Positions 1 to 3,176 of a DNA stretch of 5,773 bases are shown piece by piece. Source of the DNA: an uncultured bacterium (GTDB lineage: Bacteria > Gemmatimonadota > Gemmatimonadetes > Longimicrobiales > RSA9). A program made the translations under genes and the position numbers. The notes beneath the pieces are model-generated. The model made no database searches, was not told where the DNA came from, and was given only the letters and a program-made list of their open reading frames with translations. The DNA is taken from NCBI GenBank assembly GCA_937995995.1, contig CALKIP010000331.1, positions 1 to 5,773 on the forward strand, given 5' to 3'. How positions within the stretch are numbered: the stretch's first letter is position 1; every line of letters starts with the position of its first letter.

Positions 1-721
1 CGCCGGGGAGGATGTGATCGAAGAATCGCGCCTTCGCCTCGACGTAGCGGCGGAACGAGCCGTGGTAGTCGCCGTGCTCGAGCGGCGCGATGCAGGTGAA
101 GATCCCGAGGGCGAACTCGAGGCCGTGCACACGCTCCTGCACCAGCCCCTGACTCGTGACCTCCATGGCACAGACACGACCGCCGGCCTCGACGATGCGG
201 GCGAGTGCCCCGTGCAGCTCGAGTGGCGCTGGCGTCGTGTGCAGCAGCCGCTCGTGTAGCCGGTCGGCCAGCCGGAGCCCGAAGAAGTCGGAGCCGATCG
301 CGCCAGCCCGGATCCCTGCGCGATCCAGGATCGCGTGCAGCATGTTCAGGGTGGCCGTCTTGCCGAACGACCCCGTGATCCCGATCAGGCGAAGGCGCTT
401 CGCCGGGTATTCGTACCATGCCGCCGCGAGCTCGGCCACGGCCCGGCGCGTGTCCGGCACGCGGATCACCGGCACGTGTACGCCGTACGCCCCGTCGCGG
501 TCGACGACGACCGCCGACGCGCCGCGTCGCACCGCCTCGGCCACGAAGTCGTGGCCATCGACGCTGTGCCCGCGTACGGCGATGAAGAGATCGCCCGGCT
601 CGACGTCGCGTGCATCGTCCACGATGCCTTGCACCCAGAGCGGATCCGAGGCGTTCTGCGTCTCGATGACGGAGAGCGCGTGGAGCAGGAGGGAGAGTGG
701 CTTGGGCGATTCGCTTCTCAT
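1..721 (-). CDS. murE: MurE-like Mur ligase (UDP-MurNAc-tripeptide synthetase family), 3' end outside window
   Basis: Only the first 240 codons are in the window. MurE enzymes add the third stem residue (usually meso-diaminopimelate) to UDP-MurNAc-L-Ala-D-Glu in the cytoplasm, using ATP. The N-terminal uridine-binding domain is clear (residues 33-72, containing VEPGDLFIAVRG and DGHDF). A P-loop follows at 116-124 (TGSFGKTAT, Lys121), then T162-T163-P164, EVTSQGL (187-193), EHGDYHG (215-221) and YVEAKARFF, whose Lys230 matches the lysine that is carbamylated in MurE. Several motif residues depart from the consensus (GTNGKTTT, EVSSHxL, DHLDYHG), so a paralogue with another substrate is possible. 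The substrate-selecting C-terminal domain cannot be seen. The ATG at 721 was chosen because MurE homology begins just after it. An in-frame ATG at 802 would add 27 Arg-rich residues and leave only 16 bp to the upstream gene. No strong ribosome binding site marks either start. The gene lies 97 bp after the penicillin-binding protein gene, probably co-transcribed. Confidence 0.82.
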   Translation of the reverse strand, partial: MRSESPKPLSLLLHALSVIETQNASDPLWVQGIVDDARDVEPGDLFIAVRGHSVDGHDFVAEAVRRGASAVVVDRDGAYGVHVPVIRVPDTRRAVAELAAAWYEYPAKRLRLIGITGSFGKTATLNMLHAILDRAGIRAGAIGSDFFGLRLADRLHERLLHTTPAPLELHGALARIVEAGGRVCAMEVTSQGLVQERVHGLEFALGIFTCIAPLEHGDYHGSFRRYVEAKARFFDHILPG

Positions 722-742
722 GCTGAGCGACGTCCTGCCGGA

Positions 743-793
743 GCCCCTCGCGGGTCGGCGTGACGACCGGGAACGGACGGCCGGACGAGGGGC
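743..793. other. Inverted repeat in the gap between the PBP and murE-like genes
   Basis: GCCCCTCG (743-750) and CGAGGGGC (786-793) form a perfect 8-bp, all but GC-only stem around 35 nt. A smaller inner stem lies within it: GGTCG at 753-757 pairing with CGACC at 764-768. In the minus-strand transcript the structure lies after the stop codon of the upstream gene and about 21 nt before the ATG at 721. It has no following T-run, so it is not a classical intrinsic terminator. It could stabilise or attenuate the message between the two genes. GC-rich DNA gives such stems by chance fairly often, so its role is unproven. Confidence 0.4.
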
Positions 794-818
794 AACCCGC
801 ATGCCAGCGAACGTACCT

Positions 819-2996
819 TCACCGCGGCACCGCCGGCTGCGTCGAGGCCGGGACCGCGAGCGTGTCGGCGTCCGCTGCATCGTCCGCGTTCACCGGAGTC
901 GCGAGGGCAGAATCGCACGATCCCGACGGCGCGTTGGTGGAGAGGAAGTACTCGGTCCGCACGGCACGGGCCGCCTGGCAGCCGGGTGAGATGATGCTGC
1001 CGTCGGCGCCGACCCGGCGCGGCTCGACCGTGAGCGGCGGCGTCCACGACTCCCCCAGCCCCGACGACGTCCGGCCGATGATCCGGCCCCAGAGCGAGGG
1101 GAGGAATCGGTCGCTCGGCGTACGGTACACGATCGGCCGCGGCATGTCGTGCCCGACCCAGATCCCCGCCACGCGGCGCGGCGTGTACCCCACGAACCAG
1201 TAGTCGAGCGCGTTGGCCGACGTCCCCGTCGCCCCGGCCGCGGGTCCCTGGAACCCCGCCTCCCGGACGCCGATGCCCATCCCCCGGTCCACCGCCTCGC
1301 GCAGGATGTCCGTGACGAGGAAGGCGACGCCCGGAAAGAGGACCTCCCGCACCTCCGGATCCCCCTGCCAGACGACGACGCCGTCCTCGGAGACGACGCG
1401 ATTGATCATCCGCGGCTCGGCCCTGAGGCCGAGTCCCGCAAAGGCCGCATAGGCACTGGCCAGATCGAGAAGCGAGACTTCAGCGGCCCCGAGGGCGAGC
1501 GCGGGTACGCGCGGCAGTGGACCGCGCAGCCCCAGCCGCTCCGCCGTCGAGGCCACCGCCTCCAGCCCCACCTCCTCCGCCAGCCGGATCGCCGCCACGT
1601 TGCTCGAACGCACCAGTGCTTCGCGCAACGTGACCGACCCGGCGTAGGCGTCGTTCACGTTGCGCGGCGCCCAGACGCTGCCGCCACTGACCCGGCGCGG
1701 CATCGGCGAGTCGTCGAGCACGTCGGTCGGCGCGAAGCCGTTCGCCAGCGCCGCCGCGTAGACGAAGGGTTTGAGCGTGCCGCCCGCCGGCCGAATCGCC
1801 CGCACCGCCCGGTTGAAGCGAGACTCCCTGAAGTCGCGCCCTCCGACCATCGCCAGCACGTCGCCCGTCTGCACATCCAGCACGACCACCGCCCCCTGCA
1901 ACGGCCCCGCCTCCGCATCTTCCCCCCGGGATCGCTGCCCCTCACCTGCCTCCCCACCCCCACTCGCCTCCTCCCCTTCACCCGCGCCCTCTCCTTGACC
2001 CGCGCCCACCCCCTCCCCACCCTCGCGCCCGCGCCCGCCCGCGCCCTCGCCCTCGATCACCTCCAGCGCCGCGCGCAACTCTTCTGTCGCCACCGCCTGC
2101 AGCCGCGCATCCAGCGTCGTATGAATCGTGTAGCCCTCGCCGTAGAGCGCTGCGCCCAGCTCCCGCTCGAGATGGTGGCGCACCTCCTCGACGAAGTACG
2201 GTGCCAGGGCGCCGGCCTCGGTGGTGCCTTCGGTGGTGATGAGGGGCGCGTCGTCGGCCTCGTTCGCCTCGTCGATCGAGATCGAGCCGTGCCGCCACAT
2301 GACGTGGAGCACCACCCAGCGCCGCTCGTAGGCCAGGCGCGGGTTCAGGCGCGGATTGAGGCCGTTCGGCGCCGTGATCATCCCCGCGAGGAGCGCGGCC
2401 TCGGCGAGTGTCAACTTCGTGGCGGACTTGCCGAAGTACTCCCGTGACGCGGCGTCGATGCCCCGGGCACCGCCGCCGAAGTAGATGTGGTTCAGGTAGA
2501 GTTCGAGGATCTGCTCCTTGGTGAAGCGCTCCTCGATGGCGCGAGCCACGCGCATCTCCGCGAACTTGCGCGAGATCGTTCGCTTCGAGTACGGAAGCCG
2601 GTCGGGGAAGGCGTTGCGGGCGAGTTGCATCGTGATCGTGCTGAATCCCTGGCGGATCCGCAGCGATCTGAGGTTCGCCAGCGCCGCGCCCATCGCACGC
2701 TGCCAGTCGACCCCCGCATGCTCCCAGAAACGCTGATCCTCGATGGCGACGAAGGCGGCGGGCACGTACGGCGGAAGAGAGTCGAGTGGCACGATCGGAT
2801 AGCGCACGGCGTAGAGCCGCGCCAGGACGACGCCGTTGCGATCCAGGACGACGGAGGCGCGATCCGGGAGATAGCCCGCGAGCCGTCCGACGTCCGGGCA
2901 CCCGCTGAGCCCGCACCGCTCCCAGAGCAGCCAGGCCGTGCCCGCCACGACGAGCGTCGCCGCGAGGAAGATCTTCAGGTTGAAAAGGCGCCTCAT
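819..2996 (-). CDS. Class A penicillin-binding protein: GT51 glycosyltransferase with a degenerate transpeptidase domain
   Basis: This 725-residue protein should be anchored in the inner membrane by residues 9-25, with the rest in the periplasm. The GT51 domain (about 65-250), which polymerises lipid II into glycan strands, looks intact: EDQRFWEHAG at 86-95 with catalytic Glu86, GFSTITMQLARN at 117-128, the RKFAE motif with Glu147, and ILELYLN at 163-169. A Gly/Glu-rich linker (315-364) follows, then a transpeptidase-fold domain (about 366-650). SSN (464-466) and the WFVGYTP strand are kept. The nucleophile motif reads G406-T-L-K409 instead of S-x-x-K, and the K-T-G motif reads A589-T-G591, so cross-linking and beta-lactam acylation should be lost. 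Cys28/Cys33 and Cys673/Cys694 could form disulfides. The ATG at 2996 is the only plausible start, although the GGAGGG purine tract directly abuts it with no spacer. Class A PBPs are usually about 650-850 residues, so the length is normal. The MurE-like ligase gene follows 97 bp downstream. Confidence 0.93.
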   Translation of the reverse strand: MRRLFNLKIFLAATLVVAGTAWLLWERCGLSGCPDVGRLAGYLPDRASVVLDRNGVVLARLYAVRYPIVPLDSLPPYVPAAFVAIEDQRFWEHAGVDWQRAMGAALANLRSLRIRQGFSTITMQLARNAFPDRLPYSKRTISRKFAEMRVARAIEERFTKEQILELYLNHIYFGGGARGIDAASREYFGKSATKLTLAEAALLAGMITAPNGLNPRLNPRLAYERRWVVLHVMWRHGSISIDEANEADDAPLITTEGTTEAGALAPYFVEEVRHHLERELGAALYGEGYTIHTTLDARLQAVATEELRAALEVIEGEGAGGRGREGGEGVGAGQGEGAGEGEEASGGGEAGEGQRSRGEDAEAGPLQGAVVVLDVQTGDVLAMVGGRDFRESRFNRAVRAIRPAGGTLKPFVYAAALANGFAPTDVLDDSPMPRRVSGGSVWAPRNVNDAYAGSVTLREALVRSSNVAAIRLAEEVGLEAVASTAERLGLRGPLPRVPALALGAAEVSLLDLASAYAAFAGLGLRAEPRMINRVVSEDGVVVWQGDPEVREVLFPGVAFLVTDILREAVDRGMGIGVREAGFQGPAAGATGTSANALDYWFVGYTPRRVAGIWVGHDMPRPIVYRTPSDRFLPSLWGRIIGRTSSGLGESWTPPLTVEPRRVGADGSIISPGCQAARAVRTEYFLSTNAPSGSCDSALATPVNADDAADADTLAVPASTQPAVPR
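1905..2054 (-). repeat. Gly/Glu-rich low-complexity linker in the PBP
   Basis: Codons 315-364 encode a stretch made almost only of Gly, Glu, Ala, Arg, Gln and Ser, with recurring GEGAG/GEG units. It sits between the glycosyltransferase domain and the first strand of the transpeptidase domain (GAVVVLDVQTGDVLAMVGG). The coding strand is strongly purine-rich here (runs of GGG and GAG) and the opposite strand is correspondingly C/T-rich, unlike the flanking codons. This points to growth by slippage of simple GGN/GAG units into a flexible interdomain linker. Confidence 0.75.
2005..2022 (-). other. Canonical G-quadruplex motif in the PBP coding strand
   Basis: The minus strand reads GGGTGGGGAGGGGGTGGG: four G-runs of three to five bases separated by single-base loops, which is the most stable class of quadruplex pattern. 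It lies inside the Gly/Glu-rich linker, on the coding strand, so it would also be present in the mRNA. A second G-dense patch (GGGGGTGGGG, 1953-1963) lies about 45 nt further downstream in the transcript. The fold is predicted from the pattern only. Confidence 0.65.
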
Positions 2997-3002
2997 CCCT
3001 CC
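2997..3002 (-). promoter_or_regulatory. Purine tract GGAGGG abutting the PBP start codon
   Basis: The minus strand reads GGAGGG immediately followed by ATG, with zero spacing instead of the usual 5-9 nt. No in-frame ATG, GTG or TTG lies at a suitable distance further into the gene. Upstream in-frame codons back to 3038 contain no start, so the ATG at 2996 is kept. Either initiation is weakly Shine-Dalgarno driven or the tract is coincidental. Confidence 0.35.
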
Positions 3003-3035
3003 GTCCGCGTCCGTGCTCCACCAGCGGTAGGGATG

Positions 3036-3051
3036 AGCAAGGGCAGTTCCA
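3036..3051 (-). promoter_or_regulatory. Candidate sigma-54 (-24/-12) promoter for the PBP gene
   Basis: The minus strand reads TGGAACTGCCCTTGCT, matching the TGGCAC-N5-TTGCW consensus at every position except one (A for C in the first block). The invariant GG and GC pairs have the required spacing. It points at the PBP gene, and initiation about 12 nt past the GC would begin near 3025, giving a 5' leader of about 29 nt. No convincing sigma-70 elements were seen in the gap. The call rests on a single motif match and depends on the organism having RpoN. Confidence 0.35.
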
Positions 3052-3068
3052 CTGGAGGCGATGGGTCA

Positions 3069-3089
3069 GGATTCGGGATTCGGGTTTCG
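3069..3089 (+). repeat. Three tandem heptamers (GGATTCG x2, GGTTTCG)
   Basis: Positions 3069-3075, 3076-3082 and 3083-3089 read GGATTCG, GGATTCG and GGTTTCG, followed directly by a G-run. The array lies in the gap between the ATPase and PBP genes, just upstream of the candidate sigma-54 promoter. It is too short to classify as a known repeat family. Confidence 0.6.
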
Positions 3090-3110
3090 GGGGGAACCGC
3101 CTGCCCCCCG
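3088..3110. other. GC hairpin downstream of the ATPase gene
   Basis: CGGGGGG (3088-3094) and CCCCCCG (3104-3110) form a perfect 7-bp stem with a 9-nt loop. It lies about 67 nt beyond the ATPase stop codon in the direction of transcription. No T-run follows on the minus strand (it continues AAACCCGAATCCC), so a standard intrinsic terminator is not supported. It could still mark the 3' end of the ATPase message or a pause site. Confidence 0.4.
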
Positions 3111-3121
3111 CCCCAGGTCCC

Positions 3122-3139
3122 GGAACATATGGATGTGCC
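3122..3139. promoter_or_regulatory. Imperfect 18-bp dyad, possible operator or activator site
   Basis: GGAACAT (3122-3128) and ATGTGCC (3133-3139) are inverted repeats with one mismatch around a 4-bp centre (ATGG). The site is AT-richer than its surroundings. It lies about 100-115 bp upstream of the start point predicted from the sigma-54-like motif, which is a usual distance for enhancer-binding activators. No binding protein can be named. Confidence 0.25.
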
Positions 3140-3176
3140 CGTTGGGTCGGCCGCGGCGAAGGACGCGGTGTCGGGG

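Noticed and set aside
156..989. 277-codon plus-strand open frame opposite the MurE-like gene
   Set aside because: The minus strand carries an unmistakable Mur ligase N-terminus here. The plus-strand product is Ser/Arg/Ala-rich and spans the intergenic gap and part of the PBP 3' end.
1149..2447. 432-codon open frame on the plus strand opposite the PBP gene
   Set aside because: It is antisense to a gene with clear GT51 and transpeptidase-fold motifs. Its translation is Arg/Pro/His-rich with no recognisable motif, as expected from stop-poor GC-rich DNA.
1..2996. Part of the standard dcw division and cell-wall cluster
   Set aside because: No mraZ, mraW, ftsL or ftsI precedes the ligase. The preceding gene is a GT51 class A PBP, and the gene before that is an SMC-like ATPase.
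3088..3110. Intrinsic (rho-independent) terminator after the ATPase gene
   Set aside because: The stem is good but neither strand has a T-run directly after it, so it is listed only as a hairpin.
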